Shown here in pieces: positions 26,488-36,454 of a stretch of DNA of 64,000 nt (position 1 is the stretch's first letter; each line of letters begins with the position of its first letter). The stretch is from Gammaproteobacteria bacterium (GTDB taxonomy: Bacteria > Pseudomonadota > Gammaproteobacteria > Pseudomonadales > JADFDG01): NCBI GenBank assembly GCA_018262975.1, contig JADFDG010000007.1:103844-167843 (forward strand), in the 5' to 3' direction. The notes under the pieces were generated by a model. The model was not told where the DNA came from and searched no databases. It worked only from the letters and a program-made list of their open reading frames with translations. The translations under genes and the position numbers were made by a program.

Positions 26488-26520
26488 ACTTGTACAAATC
26501 AAGTGGACTTGTACAAGTAT
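26486..26520 (-). promoter_or_regulatory. Double palindromic operator over the MFS start codon
   Basis: Arms ATACTTGTACAA (26486-26497) and TTGTACAAGTAT (26509-26520) form a perfect 12-bp inverted repeat with an 11-bp spacer. Each arm itself contains a nearly or fully palindromic ACTTGTACAAGT unit, with centres 19 bp apart (about two helical turns). The site runs from the edge of the -10 box to the start codon, the expected place for a repressor. No regulator gene is adjacent, so the binding protein is unknown. Confidence 0.75.
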
Positions 26521-26547
26521 TCTACGACAGGTTCAGGGCCCCGTCAG
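26519..26547 (-). promoter_or_regulatory. Sigma-70 promoter of the MFS operon
   Basis: On the minus strand, CTGACG (-35, four of six) and TAGAAT (-10) are separated by 17 bp. The -35 box overlaps the stop codon of the upstream ATPase gene and the -10 box touches the operator. Confidence 0.6.
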
Positions 26548-28085
26548 CGACGGGTGCGGCGGGTCGTACTGCGCGGGCGACCGCCCGTCTTGCGCGCCAG
26601 ATCCCGGGCAAGCTGGTAGCCGACCGCCTTCAGCAGCGTCTTGAGGAACCAGACGATGCCGGCGCCGATGGCCGCCAGCATGCCGGCCCCGGCCACCTTT
26701 GACGGCGCATCAGCGGACTCTTCCACCGGCGCCTCCTGGTCGCCATCCGACGGCAACGGCCCGGCGGGCACGGGCGGTGCCGTGCGCAGCGACGCGTCGC
26801 TGTCATGGCGTTGCGCCATGCGCTTGTTGAGCGATTCGTGCGCCGACTCGCGGTCCACCGGGGTGGCGAACACCGCGCGCAGCGGCGACGCGGCGATGAT
26901 CGCCGCGCGCTCCTCCGGCGCCAGCGGCTTCAGCCGCGAGGCCGGCGGCGCCACGAAGGCGCGCTCGACCACGGTCGGCGTGCCCTTTTCATCCAGCACC
27001 GACACCAGCGCCTCGCCGACGCCCAGTTCGGTGATCGCCTGGGCCACGTCCAGCGCCGGGTTGGCGCGGAACGTCTCGGCAGCGGCCTTCACCGCCTTCT
27101 GATCGCGCGGCGAAAACGCGCGCAAGGCGTGCTGTACGCGGTTGCCCAGCTGGCCGAGCACCGTCTCGGGAATGTCGATGGGGTTTTGCGTGACGAAATA
27201 AACGCCCACGCCCTTGGAACGGATCAGGCGCACCACCTGCTCGATGCGATCGACCAGCGCTTTCGGCGCGTCGTTGAACAGCAGGTGCGCCTCGTCGAAA
27301 AAGAACACCAGCTTCGGCTGCGCCAGGTCGCCGGCTTCCGGCAGCGTTTCGAACAATTCACCGAGCAACCACAGCAGGAAGGTGGCGTACAGGCGCGGCG
27401 AATTCATCAGCTTCTCGGCGGCGAGGATGCTGATCACGCCCTTGCCGTCCTGCTGCGCCATGAAATCGGCGACCTTCAGCGCCGGCTCGCCGAAGAAGCG
27501 ATCGGCGCCCTGCTGTTCCAGCGCCAGCAACTGGCGCTGGATCGCGCCGACCGACGCGGACGCGACGTTGCCGTAGCTTGCCTGGTATTTCTTCGCGTTC
27601 TCCGCGACGTGCGCCAGCATCGCGCGCAGGTCCTTGAGATCCAGCAGCAGGTGGTTCTCGTCCTGCGCCACCTTGAACACCAGGTTCAACACGCCGGCCT
27701 GGGTGTCGTTGAGCTCCAGCACCCGCGCCAGCAGCATGGGACCGAATTCGGCGAGGGTGGTGCGCACCGGGATGCCCTGCTCGCCCCACAGGTCCCAGAA
27801 CGCCACCGGGAAACCCTCGGTGCGGTAATCGCGGATGCCCAGCTCGGCCACCCGGGCCGCGACCTTGGGATTGTCACCGCCCGGCGCCGCCAGTCCCCCC
27901 AGGTCACCCTTCACGTCGGCCATGAACACCGGCACGCCCAGGCGGCTGAAGGCCTCCGCCAGCACCCGCAGGCTCACGGTCTTGCCGGTGCCGGTGGCGC
28001 CGGCGATCAGGCCGTGACGGTTGGCCATGGCCGGCAGCAGGAAGATGTCGCGGGTGCCCTTGGCAAGGAGGATCGGTTGGCTCAT
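26544..28085 (-). CDS. HerA/DUF853-family ATPase (YjgR-like)
   Basis: A 513-residue P-loop ATPase. Walker A is GATGTGKT near residue 30 and Walker B is [11 protein letters not shown]. The family landmarks [34 protein letters not shown] and [12 protein letters not shown] are present. The C-terminal 90 residues are variable and end in an Arg/Lys-rich tail. Family members resemble the archaeal HerA DNA translocase and hexamerise, but the biological role of YjgR-type proteins is not settled. AGGAAC precedes the ATG. Confidence 0.88.
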   Translation of the reverse strand: MSQPILLAKGTRDIFLLPAMANRHGLIAGATGTGKTVSLRVLAEAFSRLGVPVFMADVKGDLGGLAAPGGDNPKVAARVAELGIRDYRTEGFPVAFWDLWGEQGIPVRTTLAEFGPMLLARVLELNDTQAGVLNLVFKVAQDENHLLLDLKDLRAMLAHVAENAKKYQASYGNVASASVGAIQRQLLALEQQGADRFFGEPALKVADFMAQQDGKGVISILAAEKLMNSPRLYATFLLWLLGELFETLPEAGDLAQPKLVFFFDEAHLLFNDAPKALVDRIEQVVRLIRSKGVGVYFVTQNPIDIPETVLGQLGNRVQHALRAFSPRDQKAVKAAAETFRANPALDVAQAITELGVGEALVSVLDEKGTPTVVERAFVAPPASRLKPLAPEERAAIIAASPLRAVFATPVDRESAHESLNKRMAQRHDSDASLRTAPPVPAGPLPSDGDQEAPVEESADAPSKVAGAGMLAAIGAGIVWFLKTLLKAVGYQLARDLARKTGGRPRSTTRRTRR

Positions 28086-28250
28086 GGACGGTTCCTGGAA
28101 GGGGTTCGCCGGGGCGGGTCGCCGCCGATGCGCACGATGCGCGAATCCGCGCTGCTTGTGAAGTTTGCCGACCGGCGGGAAAGGCTGCCACCCGCCCCGC
28201 CAGCGTGCAGAATGGGCACCCCCTCACCCCGGACCGGTCACCCCCGCGGC

Positions 28251-30857
28251 ATGGAGCAAGGAAAGGAATCCCCCTGGTCGGGCACCCTGGCCGGCATCGC
28301 CGCGCTCATCGCCCTGCCCTTCGCGCTGCTGGCCTGGCTGCTCGCCAGCACGATCAGCGACCACGGGGCGCGCTACCAGCGCATGAATGAAGTGCTGGAA
28401 ACCTTCCGCGCCGGCATGGCGGTGGTTGTCCCGCTGGAAACCCTGCGCGATCTCGCCCCCACGGCCAGTTACCTCGGCAACCGTTCGGCGCTGGCCATGC
28501 GTGAACAGGCCCGTACGCAGGCCGGGGAGCGCCTGCAGGTGTTCCTCGACCGCGTGCGCGCGCTCGACAACGCCTCGCTGTCCGGCAGCGCGGATCGCAT
28601 GGCACAGGCCTGGGCAGGCCTCAACACCGATGGCGGCGACATGGCCGCCACCGTGGTGCCGTTCGAGAACGCCGAGCGCTTCAACGATGAACTCTACGGG
28701 CTGCTGGCCAGCCTGTTCTTCGTGTCGGACATGGCGGCCGGCGACGCGGTGAACGCCAACGAACTGCTGATGCTGGCCCTCGACACCAACCGCAAGGTGC
28801 GCCGCGAGATCGGCCTGATGCGCAGCATCGCGGTGTACACGGCGCTGCGCGACGGCTACATCACCTCCAGCGACGCCGAGTACGTCGACAACGCCTGGAA
28901 CACGCTGGACGTGCTTGCCGGCACGCTCACCACCCAGCTCACCAGCATCAACGACCGCCATGGTGACGGCACGCTGCCGGCGCCGGCACGCGTCGACGCC
29001 ATCAACGCCTACCTGGCGCACACCGAGGAATTCCTGCTGCTGGCACCGCAGGTGACGCTGGGCAGCGAAGCCGCCTGGCGCGAGGGGGAGCGCGCACTGG
29101 CTGCCGCGCGCGGCATCGGCGACGACCTGCTCGCCGGTGCGCGGCGCCTGGTCGACGAGGAATACGCCGCGCAACGGCGCGTCGACATCGCCGCCGCCAG
29201 CGGCCTGCTGCTCCTGTACCTGGCCATCACCACGCTGGCGGTGATGTTCTACCGCACGCGCTATGCGGCCATCCGCGCGCAGGCCGACAACCGCGCCAAG
29301 AGCCTGTTCCTGGCACGCATGAGCCACGAGATCCGCACGCCGTTGAACGGCGTGATCGGCCTGGCGGAACTGCTGGCCGATACACGGCCGACCCCGCGCC
29401 AGCGCGAGTACATCGAGTTGATCGGCAGCGCCGGGCGCTCGCTGGTGAGCCTGGTCAACGACATCCTCGACCACGCCAAGATCGAGGCAGGCAAGCTGGA
29501 GCTCGACCAGGCGCCCGTGGACATCCGTTCGCTGCTGGCGGAAAGCACCCAGGTGTTCAGCCTGCGCGCCGGCCAGAACCGCACGCTGATCTTCTGCGAG
29601 GTGGACGATGCAGTACCCGAGCACATGCTCGGCGATGCCGTGCGCATCCGCCAGGTGCTGCTCAACCTGATCGCCAACGCGGTCAAGTTCACCGAGCAGG
29701 GGCGCGTGGAAGTGTGTGCCGAGCTGGCCGCCGGCAACGACGGCAGCACCCGCCTGCGCGTGGAAGTGCGCGACACCGGCATCGGGCTCACCCCGGCAGA
29801 GCAACAGAAGCTGTTCAACCTGTTCACCCAGGCCTCGCCGGACGTGGCGCGCCGCTTCGGCGGCACCGGGCTGGGCCTCAGCATCAGCCGCGAGCTGGTG
29901 CACATGATGCAGGGCAGCATCGGCGTCTACAGCGGCGTGGGTTCGGGCTCGGTGTTCTGGTTCGAACTGCCGCTCCGGCAACCACCCGACGCACCGCCCG
30001 CCACCCCGTCGCATGGATTGCCTCCGTTGCCGCAGTCGGTACTGCTGGTGGATGGCGATGGGCACCTGGCCCAGGCCGTGGCGACGCTGCCGCCGGAAAT
30101 CACGCGCCGCGTGTCCACCGCCGCCAACGAACTCGATGCACAACGCGTGCTCGACGTGCACCCGGAACTGGGATTCGTGGTCATCAACGGGCAGCGCCAC
30201 CCCGAGGACGCCGTGACGATGGCGCAGCACATCGTTGCCTTCCATCCCGGGGCGGTTATCCGCGTGCTCACCGCGGTGGGCGTCGACACCTCGCGCGCGG
30301 AACTGCGCGACCCTGCAGTAAGCGAATTCACCAGCCGCTCGGTGTTCACCCGCGAACAACTGGTGGCGTTGCTCACGCCCGACGACGCGCGCATGGACAA
30401 CATCGACCTGGTGGCCGCCGGCACCGCCACGGTGCTGCCCACCGGGATGCGCGTGCTCGTCGCCGAGGACAACCCGGTCAACCAGCTGGTGACCCGCGGC
30501 CTGCTGCGCAAGCTGGGCATCGAGGCGGAAATCGCCGAGGACGGACGCCGCGCCGTGGAGATGTATTCGGCGGCACCACTGTCATGGGACCTGGTGCTGA
30601 TGGACCTCGACATGCCGGTGCTCGACGGCAACAGCGCAGCTCGCGAGATCCGTCGCCTGGAGGCACAGTCGGGCTGGCCACGCTGCCCGATCCTGGCGCT
30701 GAGCGCGCACGCCTTGCCGGAATTCGGCGTAGTGGCACGCCGCTCGGGAATGGATGGCCAGGTCATCAAGCCGGTCACGCTGGCAACACTGGCCGACGCG
30801 CTGACCCACCACTACCAGCCGCTGCGCACCGAAGCGCGCCAGCAGGCCCGGGACTGA
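28251..30857 (+). CDS. Membrane hybrid histidine kinase with a degenerate and an active receiver domain
   Basis: The chosen start gives 868 residues, beginning with a membrane helix (about 13-33). A periplasmic sensor region of about 280 residues that I do not recognise follows, then a second helix (about 315-335). The HisKA domain carries the phospho-acceptor H359 in MSHEIRTPLNGV. HATPase motifs are LIANAVKF, DTGIGL and FGGTGLGLSIS. A first receiver-like domain (about 595-715) is degenerate: the phosphorylation position reads VVINGQ, with Asn646 in place of Asp. The C-terminal receiver (about 735-855) is intact, with AEDNPVNQ, the acceptor D785 in LVLMDLDMP, and KPVT. No Hpt domain or partner response regulator is adjacent. 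The reading frame is open far upstream on the antisense of the ATPase gene; the signal-anchor methionine decides the start. Confidence 0.88.
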   Translation: MEQGKESPWSGTLAGIAALIALPFALLAWLLASTISDHGARYQRMNEVLETFRAGMAVVVPLETLRDLAPTASYLGNRSALAMREQARTQAGERLQVFLDRVRALDNASLSGSADRMAQAWAGLNTDGGDMAATVVPFENAERFNDELYGLLASLFFVSDMAAGDAVNANELLMLALDTNRKVRREIGLMRSIAVYTALRDGYITSSDAEYVDNAWNTLDVLAGTLTTQLTSINDRHGDGTLPAPARVDAINAYLAHTEEFLLLAPQVTLGSEAAWREGERALAAARGIGDDLLAGARRLVDEEYAAQRRVDIAAASGLLLLYLAITTLAVMFYRTRYAAIRAQADNRAKSLFLARMSHEIRTPLNGVIGLAELLADTRPTPRQREYIELIGSAGRSLVSLVNDILDHAKIEAGKLELDQAPVDIRSLLAESTQVFSLRAGQNRTLIFCEVDDAVPEHMLGDAVRIRQVLLNLIANAVKFTEQGRVEVCAELAAGNDGSTRLRVEVRDTGIGLTPAEQQKLFNLFTQASPDVARRFGGTGLGLSISRELVHMMQGSIGVYSGVGSGSVFWFELPLRQPPDAPPATPSHGLPPLPQSVLLVDGDGHLAQAVATLPPEITRRVSTAANELDAQRVLDVHPELGFVVINGQRHPEDAVTMAQHIVAFHPGAVIRVLTAVGVDTSRAELRDPAVSEFTSRSVFTREQLVALLTPDDARMDNIDLVAAGTATVLPTGMRVLVAEDNPVNQLVTRGLLRKLGIEAEIAEDGRRAVEMYSAAPLSWDLVLMDLDMPVLDGNSAAREIRRLEAQSGWPRCPILALSAHALPEFGVVARRSGMDGQVIKPVTLATLADALTHHYQPLRTEARQQARD

Positions 30858-30861
30858 GGCG

Positions 30862-31542
30862 TCAGCCGCCGAGTTGCGCGCGCAGCGCCGCCAGTCGCTC
30901 CAGCGTGCCGACGTCCGTCCAGTGCCCGCCGTGGAACTGGCCGGTGACGCGCCCTTGCGCCATCGCCGCGCGCAATAGCGGTGCCAGCGGCGCCGGCCCG
31001 TCGGGCAAATGCGCGAACAGTTGCGGCCGCAATACGCTGATGCCGGCAAACGTGTGCTTCGGTTCGCCGTCGGCATGCACGCGACCACCACCATCGAGGT
31101 GGAAATCGCCACGCGGATGGAAATCCGGGTTGGCCACCAGCACCAGGTGCGCGTCCGTATCGGCACCCAGCGGCGCCAGCACGCCGGGCAGGCGTGCAAA
31201 GTCGAAGTCCGACCAGATGTCGCCATTGACCAGGATGAAGGGATCGTCGCCCAGCAACGGCAACGCGCGCCGCACGCCGCCGGCGGTTTCCAGCGGCGGC
31301 ATGCCCTCGCGCGAGTAGTGGATGCGCGCATCGAAACGCGCGCCGTCGCCGAGCGTTTCCTCGATGCGGTCGCCCAGCCAGGCATGGTTGACCACGATGT
31401 CCTGCACGCCCAGCGCCACCAGCCGCTCGATGTGCCAGGCGATGAGCGGCTTGCCGCCCGCCTCGATCAGCGGCTTCGGCGTGGTCTCGGTAAGCGGCCG
31501 CAGGCGGGTGCCGAGACCGGCAGCGAGGATCATGGCTTTCAC
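30862..31542 (-). CDS. murU: N-acetylmuramate-1-phosphate uridylyltransferase
   Basis: A nucleotidyltransferase of 226 residues that makes UDP-MurNAc from MurNAc-1-phosphate in the peptidoglycan recycling pathway that bypasses de novo synthesis (known from Pseudomonas). Motifs are [16 protein letters not shown] with [16 protein letters not shown], and [14 protein letters not shown] with the metal-binding Asp. The start is GTG at 31542 with GAGGAA five bases upstream; the longer open frame overlaps amgK and is rejected. The partner kinase gene lies 43 bp upstream on the same strand, with one palindromic repeat between. The 3' end converges on the hybrid kinase gene with a four-base gap. Confidence 0.92.
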   Translation of the reverse strand: MKAMILAAGLGTRLRPLTETTPKPLIEAGGKPLIAWHIERLVALGVQDIVVNHAWLGDRIEETLGDGARFDARIHYSREGMPPLETAGGVRRALPLLGDDPFILVNGDIWSDFDFARLPGVLAPLGADTDAHLVLVANPDFHPRGDFHLDGGGRVHADGEPKHTFAGISVLRPQLFAHLPDGPAPLAPLLRAAMAQGRVTGQFHGGHWTDVGTLERLAALRAQLGG

Positions 31543-31564
31543 GGGCGTTCCTCGCGGAATGGCG

Positions 31565-31590
31565 TCGGGGGCATGGCCCCCCTCGCTACA
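31565..31590 (-). repeat. Dispersed palindromic repeat, copy 5 (provides a stop codon)
   Basis: The TGTAGCGAG end on the minus strand contains the TAG stop of amgK at 31586-31588. This copy has an extra C in the core. Confidence 0.85.
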
Positions 31591-32632
31591 GGGCGGTGAG
31601 ATGGGCGCGCGCATCGGGCTTCTTTGCCAGGTAGGCCGGCAGGATGCGATCGCGCAGCAGCCGCTCGAGCGCGGCCAGTTCCGGGTAGCCGGCGATCTCC
31701 CCGAGCAGGTAGTTGAACACCCGCGGGATGTCCTCGAGGTAGCCGGCCTTGCCATCGCGGTGGTTGAGGCGCGCGAAGATACCCACCACCTTGAGGTGCC
31801 GCTGCGCGCCCATCCAGTCGAACCAGCGCAGGAACACCGCGTCGCCCACGTCGATGCGGCGCTCGGCGCGCAGCATGCGCGCGAACTGCAGCGCCCACTG
31901 GCGCACCTTCTCCGGCGGCCACACCACGTAGGCGTCGCGCAGCAGCGACAGCAGGTCGTAGGTCACCGGGCCGATGACCGCATCCTGGAAGTCGATCAGC
32001 CCCAGTGAACCGTCGGCCAGCAGCATGATGTTGCGCGAGTGGAAATCGCGGTGCACGAAAACCGCCGGCTGGGCGAGGTTGTCGTCGGCGATGCGGTCGC
32101 AGGCGTCCTGCAGCACCGCGTACTCCTCGTCGCCGAGCTCGAGCCCCAGGTGCACCTTCACGAACCAGTCGCGGAACAGGTGCATCTCGTTCATCAGCCG
32201 CTCGCGGTCATAGGGCGGCAGCGCATGGCCCGGCACGTTGTCGATCTCCTGCATGCGCAGCAGTTCGTCCATGGCCAGCGCGTAGAGGCGATCCACCGTC
32301 TGGTCGTCGAGCGCCGGGCGCAGCAGGGCGTCGCCGAAATCCTCCAGCAACATCAGGCCCTGGTCGAAGTCCACGGCGACCACCTCCGGCGCCTGCAAAC
32401 CGCCGGCGCGCAGGGCGCGGGCGATGGCGACGAACGGGCGGCAGTTCTCCTTGTCCGGGGGCGCATCCACGGCAATCAGCGGACCGCGCGCCGTGCGCAG
32501 GCGGAAATAGCGACGGAAACTGGCATCGCCGGACACCGTTTCCAGCGTGCCGGCGGGTTCGGGCCAACCCCGGCGGGCGGCCTCGGCGGCGGCCCATTGC
32601 GCGAGCAGGGCCTCGCGGGCGGCAAGCGACAT
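31586..32632 (-). CDS. amgK: N-acetylmuramate/N-acetylglucosamine anomeric kinase
   Basis: A 348-residue aminoglycoside-phosphotransferase-fold kinase. The catalytic loop [13 protein letters not shown] and the metal-binding [10 protein letters not shown] are clear. In the known pathway AmgK makes MurNAc-1-phosphate, which MurU converts to UDP-MurNAc. Adjacency to murU and divergence from lptD is the arrangement seen in Pseudomonas and relatives, which supports the assignment. GAGG lies eight bases before the ATG at 32632; the longer open frame overlaps lptD and is rejected. The stop codon is contributed by a palindromic repeat. Confidence 0.9.
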   Translation of the reverse strand: MSLAAREALLAQWAAAEAARRGWPEPAGTLETVSGDASFRRYFRLRTARGPLIAVDAPPDKENCRPFVAIARALRAGGLQAPEVVAVDFDQGLMLLEDFGDALLRPALDDQTVDRLYALAMDELLRMQEIDNVPGHALPPYDRERLMNEMHLFRDWFVKVHLGLELGDEEYAVLQDACDRIADDNLAQPAVFVHRDFHSRNIMLLADGSLGLIDFQDAVIGPVTYDLLSLLRDAYVVWPPEKVRQWALQFARMLRAERRIDVGDAVFLRWFDWMGAQRHLKVVGIFARLNHRDGKAGYLEDIPRVFNYLLGEIAGYPELAALERLLRDRILPAYLAKKPDARAHLTAL

Positions 32633-32669
32633 CGACGTATCCTCGCTGCGGGCAAACCCCCGCGTTTCC

Positions 32670-32699
32670 TGCAAAAAACCGGGCGGATCATATATGATG
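32670..32699 (+). promoter_or_regulatory. Candidate promoter for lptD-surA-pdxA-rsmA-apaGH
   Basis: TATGAT at 32694-32699 lies in the only A+T-rich patch of the amgK-lptD divergent gap. No convincing -35 box stands 17 bp upstream (TGCAAA), so the position is tentative. Confidence 0.35.
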
Positions 32700-32738
32700 C
32701 GGCCTTCCTCGTGACAGCCGTCCGCCCCCTCCACGCCC

Positions 32739-35156
32739 ATGACTTCGCGTTCCGCGCGCCTCGCCCTCGCCCTGCTGCTGCCGCTGCTTGCGCAGGGCAC
32801 CCTCCTGCGCGCGGCAGGCACTGCCGGCACCCCGGCAGCGGACGCCAGCGGCGGCGAGGAGGAAGAGGCCGAGGCACCACCTCTGCCGCCGCTCTCCCCG
32901 ACCCAGCCGTACCGGCCGCTCAACTTCTACAACCGTGCCGAACTGGCACGGTTCCGCGAAGGCAGCGTGCCGTTCGTGCCACCCTGGTGCAGCGGCGCCT
33001 ACCTGGCCCCGCCGCTACCGAAGCTCGAGGGCGACGACCAGGGCCTCGGCTCGCCGGTATACGTCGCCGCCGACAGCATGCAACTGGACGAGACGGGTGA
33101 ATCGCAGGTCGCCGGCGCCGTCGAAGTGCGGCAAGGCCAGAACCTGATGCGCGCCGACCGCGCGGTGATCACCGCCAACCGCGACCGCCTGCTGCTGTCG
33201 GGACACGTGTACCTGCAGGACCCGGCGATTACGCTGGAAGCCGACAGCGCCGAACTCACCCTCGACGGCAGCGGCAGCCACATCGTCAACACGCAATACG
33301 CCCTGCACGATGCGCACATCCGCGGCAGCGCGCGCGCCATCCGCCGCGACAGCGCGTGGAGCGTCGCCATCGAGGGCGGCGCCTACACCACCTGCGAACC
33401 CGGCCACGACACCTGGTACCTGAAGTCGGAGAACATCCGCCTCGACCAGGCAGCCGGCTGGGGCAGCGCCACCCACGTGCGACTGCTGGTCGAGGACGTA
33501 CCGGTGATGTACATCCCGTACATCACCTTCCCGATCGACAAGCGCCGCCGCACCGGCGTGCTTTACCCGACCTTCACCTTCAGCGACGGCAACGGCACCG
33601 ACATCGCCGTGCCGTACTACTTCAACCTCGACCCGCAGTACGACCTGCTGCTTACGCCGCGCTGGATCGAGGATCGCGGCGAACTGCTGGAGGGCGAACT
33701 GCGCTACCTGCACGGCTCGCCGACCGACTCGATCGGCACGGGCTCGCTGGGCGTGGGCTGGATCGGCAAGGACGCCGCGTACGGCGACCAGGACCGCTAC
33801 GTGCTGCGTTTCAGGCACGTCGGCGAACCGGACCCGTCGCTGGCCGTGCTCGCGGACGCCACCGAGGTCTCCGACAACGACTACCTCGACGACCTGTCCA
33901 CCCGGCTGTCGCTGAACCGCGATTCGCACCTGGTGCGCGTGATCCAGGCGCGCCGCACGCTCGACAACTGGACCCTGCTGGCGCGCGCGCAGGGCTGGCA
34001 GACCATCAACCCGACCATCACCGATGCCGACCAGCCCTACCGTCGCCTGCCGCAATTGCTGGCGCAGGGCGCATTGCCCGTCGGCGGCGGCTTGGTCGCG
34101 GGCCTGAAGTCCGAGTACACCTTCTTCGATCGCGACGTCGACCCGCTCACGGCGAACCCGACCGGATCGCGGCTGCGCCTGGAGCCGTCGCTGCGCCTGC
34201 CGCTGGCCGGCGACTGGTGGCAGGCAGAACCGGCCGCCAGGGTGCGCTACACGCGCTACGAACTCGAGGACGCCACCGCCGAAGCACCCGAGTACGCCGT
34301 GCCCACCGCCAGCCTCGATGGCCGGCTGTTCCTCGAGCGCGACTTCCGCTTCCGCGACGAGGACTGGCTGCAGACCCTGGAGCCGCGCGCCTTCCTGTTG
34401 TGGACGCCGTTCCACGACCAGTACGACGCGCCGCTGTTCGACACCTCGGCGTACACCTTCGGTTACGACCAGCTGTTCCGCGACAACCGCTACACCGGCG
34501 GCGACCGCGTCGGCGATGCAAAGCAGGTGTCGCTGGCGGTGGAAAGCAGGCTGTTCGCCCCCGACGGCCGCGAGGCCGCGCGCTTCGGCATCGGCCAGGC
34601 CCTGTACGCCGACGACCTGCGCCAGCAACTGGACGTGCTCGATCCGGTCGACACCACCCGCCGCTCGCCACTGGTGGCCAGCGCCGCCTGGCGGGTCAGC
34701 CCGCGCTGGAACGCGCGCGCCGAAGGCCAGTGGTCGCCGGATGACGGCGAGTTCGTGCGCGGCAGCGTGCGCGCCGGCTGGCAGGACGAGTACTACCGCA
34801 CCTTCAACGCCGCGTACCGCTACGACGACCCGGACATCGACCAGGCGGAACTTTCCGGGCTGCTGCCAGTCAACGCCAACTGGAACCTGGTCGGCCGCTG
34901 GGTATTCGACTTCAACAACGCCCGCTCGCTCGAAGCACTTGGCGGCGTCGAGTACGAAAGCTGCTGCTGGCGCGCGCGCGTGGTCGCGCGCCGCACGGTG
35001 GACATCGACACCGGCTCGGCCACGCTGGTCCCCGACCAGGGCGTGGTTTTCGAAGTGGAACTCAAGGGCCTGGGCAGCCTCGGCGACCAGATCAGCTCCG
35101 AACTCTCGGAAAACATTCCCGGCTATGAAAAACGTCGCAACGCGCTCGAACAGTAA
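32739..35156 (+). CDS. lptD: LPS-assembly outer-membrane protein LptD
   Basis: An 805-residue protein that inserts lipopolysaccharide into the outer leaflet together with LptE. It has a signal peptide and an acidic low-complexity stretch (GGEEEEAEAP). The OstA/jellyroll domain (about 105-240) includes YVAADSMQLDETGE and LSGHVYLQDP. The barrel domain includes VMYIPYITFPIDKRRRTGVLYPTF. The four structurally important cysteines are present (C84, C219 and the C742-C743 pair), so the disulfide-controlled maturation known in E. coli should apply. The 3' end overlaps surA by 32 bp. Confidence 0.95.
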   Translation: MTSRSARLALALLLPLLAQGTLLRAAGTAGTPAADASGGEEEEAEAPPLPPLSPTQPYRPLNFYNRAELARFREGSVPFVPPWCSGAYLAPPLPKLEGDDQGLGSPVYVAADSMQLDETGESQVAGAVEVRQGQNLMRADRAVITANRDRLLLSGHVYLQDPAITLEADSAELTLDGSGSHIVNTQYALHDAHIRGSARAIRRDSAWSVAIEGGAYTTCEPGHDTWYLKSENIRLDQAAGWGSATHVRLLVEDVPVMYIPYITFPIDKRRRTGVLYPTFTFSDGNGTDIAVPYYFNLDPQYDLLLTPRWIEDRGELLEGELRYLHGSPTDSIGTGSLGVGWIGKDAAYGDQDRYVLRFRHVGEPDPSLAVLADATEVSDNDYLDDLSTRLSLNRDSHLVRVIQARRTLDNWTLLARAQGWQTINPTITDADQPYRRLPQLLAQGALPVGGGLVAGLKSEYTFFDRDVDPLTANPTGSRLRLEPSLRLPLAGDWWQAEPAARVRYTRYELEDATAEAPEYAVPTASLDGRLFLERDFRFRDEDWLQTLEPRAFLLWTPFHDQYDAPLFDTSAYTFGYDQLFRDNRYTGGDRVGDAKQVSLAVESRLFAPDGREAARFGIGQALYADDLRQQLDVLDPVDTTRRSPLVASAAWRVSPRWNARAEGQWSPDDGEFVRGSVRAGWQDEYYRTFNAAYRYDDPDIDQAELSGLLPVNANWNLVGRWVFDFNNARSLEALGGVEYESCCWRARVVARRTVDIDTGSATLVPDQGVVFEVELKGLGSLGDQISSELSENIPGYEKRRNALEQ

Positions 35157-36450
35157 GTTTCCCGGCGTCGCGCTGCCGCTCGCCCTGCTCGCCCTGCTCG
35201 CGCTGGCAGCATTGCCGGCGCGCGCCGAGGTGCAGTGGCTGGACCGCATCGCCGCCATCGTCGACGACGACGTGGTGATGGAAAGCGACCTCAAGGCCCG
35301 CATGGCCGACATCGAGGCACAGCTGGTCGAGCGCAAGGCCCCGGTACCGCCGTCCGACGTGCTGCGCCGCCAGGTGCTCGAGCGACTGATCGTCGAAAGC
35401 ATCCAGATCCAGCTCGGCAACCGCATGGGCATCCGCATCGACGACGACACCGTCACCGGCGCCATCACCGGCATTGCCCGCCAGAACGGCCTTTCGCTGC
35501 GTGATTTCGTCCAGCGCCTCGACGAGGAAGGCGTCGAGTACGCCACCTTCCGCGAACAGGTGCGCCGCGACATGATCATCAACCGCGTACGCCAGCGTCG
35601 CGTGGGCGACCGCGTGCGCATGACCGACGCCGATGTCGAGGAATTCCTCAAGTCCGCCACGGCCCGCGAGATGTTCGCCGGCAGCTACCGTCTCGCGCAC
35701 ATCCTGGTGGCGGTCCCCGAAGGCGCCGCGGTCGAGCAGGTCAAGGCGGCCGAGGAGAAGGCCCAGCACCTGCTGGCGGAGGCCCGCGGCGGCGCCGACT
35801 TCGCCGACCTCGCGGTACGCAATTCCGACGCTGCCAATGCCCTCGAGGGCGGCGACCTGGGCTGGCGGGACGCCGCGCAACTGCCGACGCTGTTCGCCGG
35901 CCTCGCCCCCACCATGAAGCCCGGCGACATCGCCGGCCCGCTGCGCTCCGGCAGCGGCTTCCACCTGCTGAAGCTGGTCGACCGCAAGGGCGACGCCGAG
36001 CGCGTCGTGCAGCAGGCAAAAGCACGCCACGTGCTGGTCAAGCCTTCGGCCATCCGCACCGCCGCCGAGGCACGCGAACTCGCGCAGCAACTGCATGACC
36101 GCGTGCTGGCCGGCGAGGATTTCGCCGCCATCGCGAAGAAGCATTCCGAGGATTACGGCAGCGCGCTGTCCGGCGGCGACCTCGGCTGGGTGAGCCCCGG
36201 CCAGATGGTCACCGAGTTCGAGGACGCGATGAGCAACACGAAGACCGGCGAGTTGTCCGGCGTGTTCGAGACCCAGTACGGCTGGCACTTCCTGCAGGTG
36301 CTGGAGCGACGCGACCAGGACACCTCCGAGGAATTCCGCCGCATGCAGGCACGCAACGCCGTGTGGAAGCGCAAGTTCGACGCCGAGCTGGAAGCCTGGC
36401 TGCGCGAACTGCGCAACGAGGCCTGGGTCGAGATCAAGGACCCGGCCTGA
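35125..36450 (+). CDS. surA: Periplasmic chaperone and prolyl isomerase SurA
   Basis: A 441-residue chaperone for outer-membrane proteins, including LptD, encoded just upstream. A signal peptide ends in LPARA. The SurA N-terminal domain follows ([15 protein letters not shown]), then two parvulin domains: [11 protein letters not shown] with [13 protein letters not shown], and [10 protein letters not shown] with [15 protein letters not shown]-terminal helix closes the protein. The ATG lies inside the end of lptD; the signal peptide and overlap make it the only sensible start. Confidence 0.94.
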   Translation: MKNVATRSNSKFPGVALPLALLALLALAALPARAEVQWLDRIAAIVDDDVVMESDLKARMADIEAQLVERKAPVPPSDVLRRQVLERLIVESIQIQLGNRMGIRIDDDTVTGAITGIARQNGLSLRDFVQRLDEEGVEYATFREQVRRDMIINRVRQRRVGDRVRMTDADVEEFLKSATAREMFAGSYRLAHILVAVPEGAAVEQVKAAEEKAQHLLAEARGGADFADLAVRNSDAANALEGGDLGWRDAAQLPTLFAGLAPTMKPGDIAGPLRSGSGFHLLKLVDRKGDAERVVQQAKARHVLVKPSAIRTAAEARELAQQLHDRVLAGEDFAAIAKKHSEDYGSALSGGDLGWVSPGQMVTEFEDAMSNTKTGELSGVFETQYGWHFLQVLERRDQDTSEEFRRMQARNAVWKRKFDAELEAWLRELRNEAWVEIKDPA

Positions 36451-36454
36451 CGCC

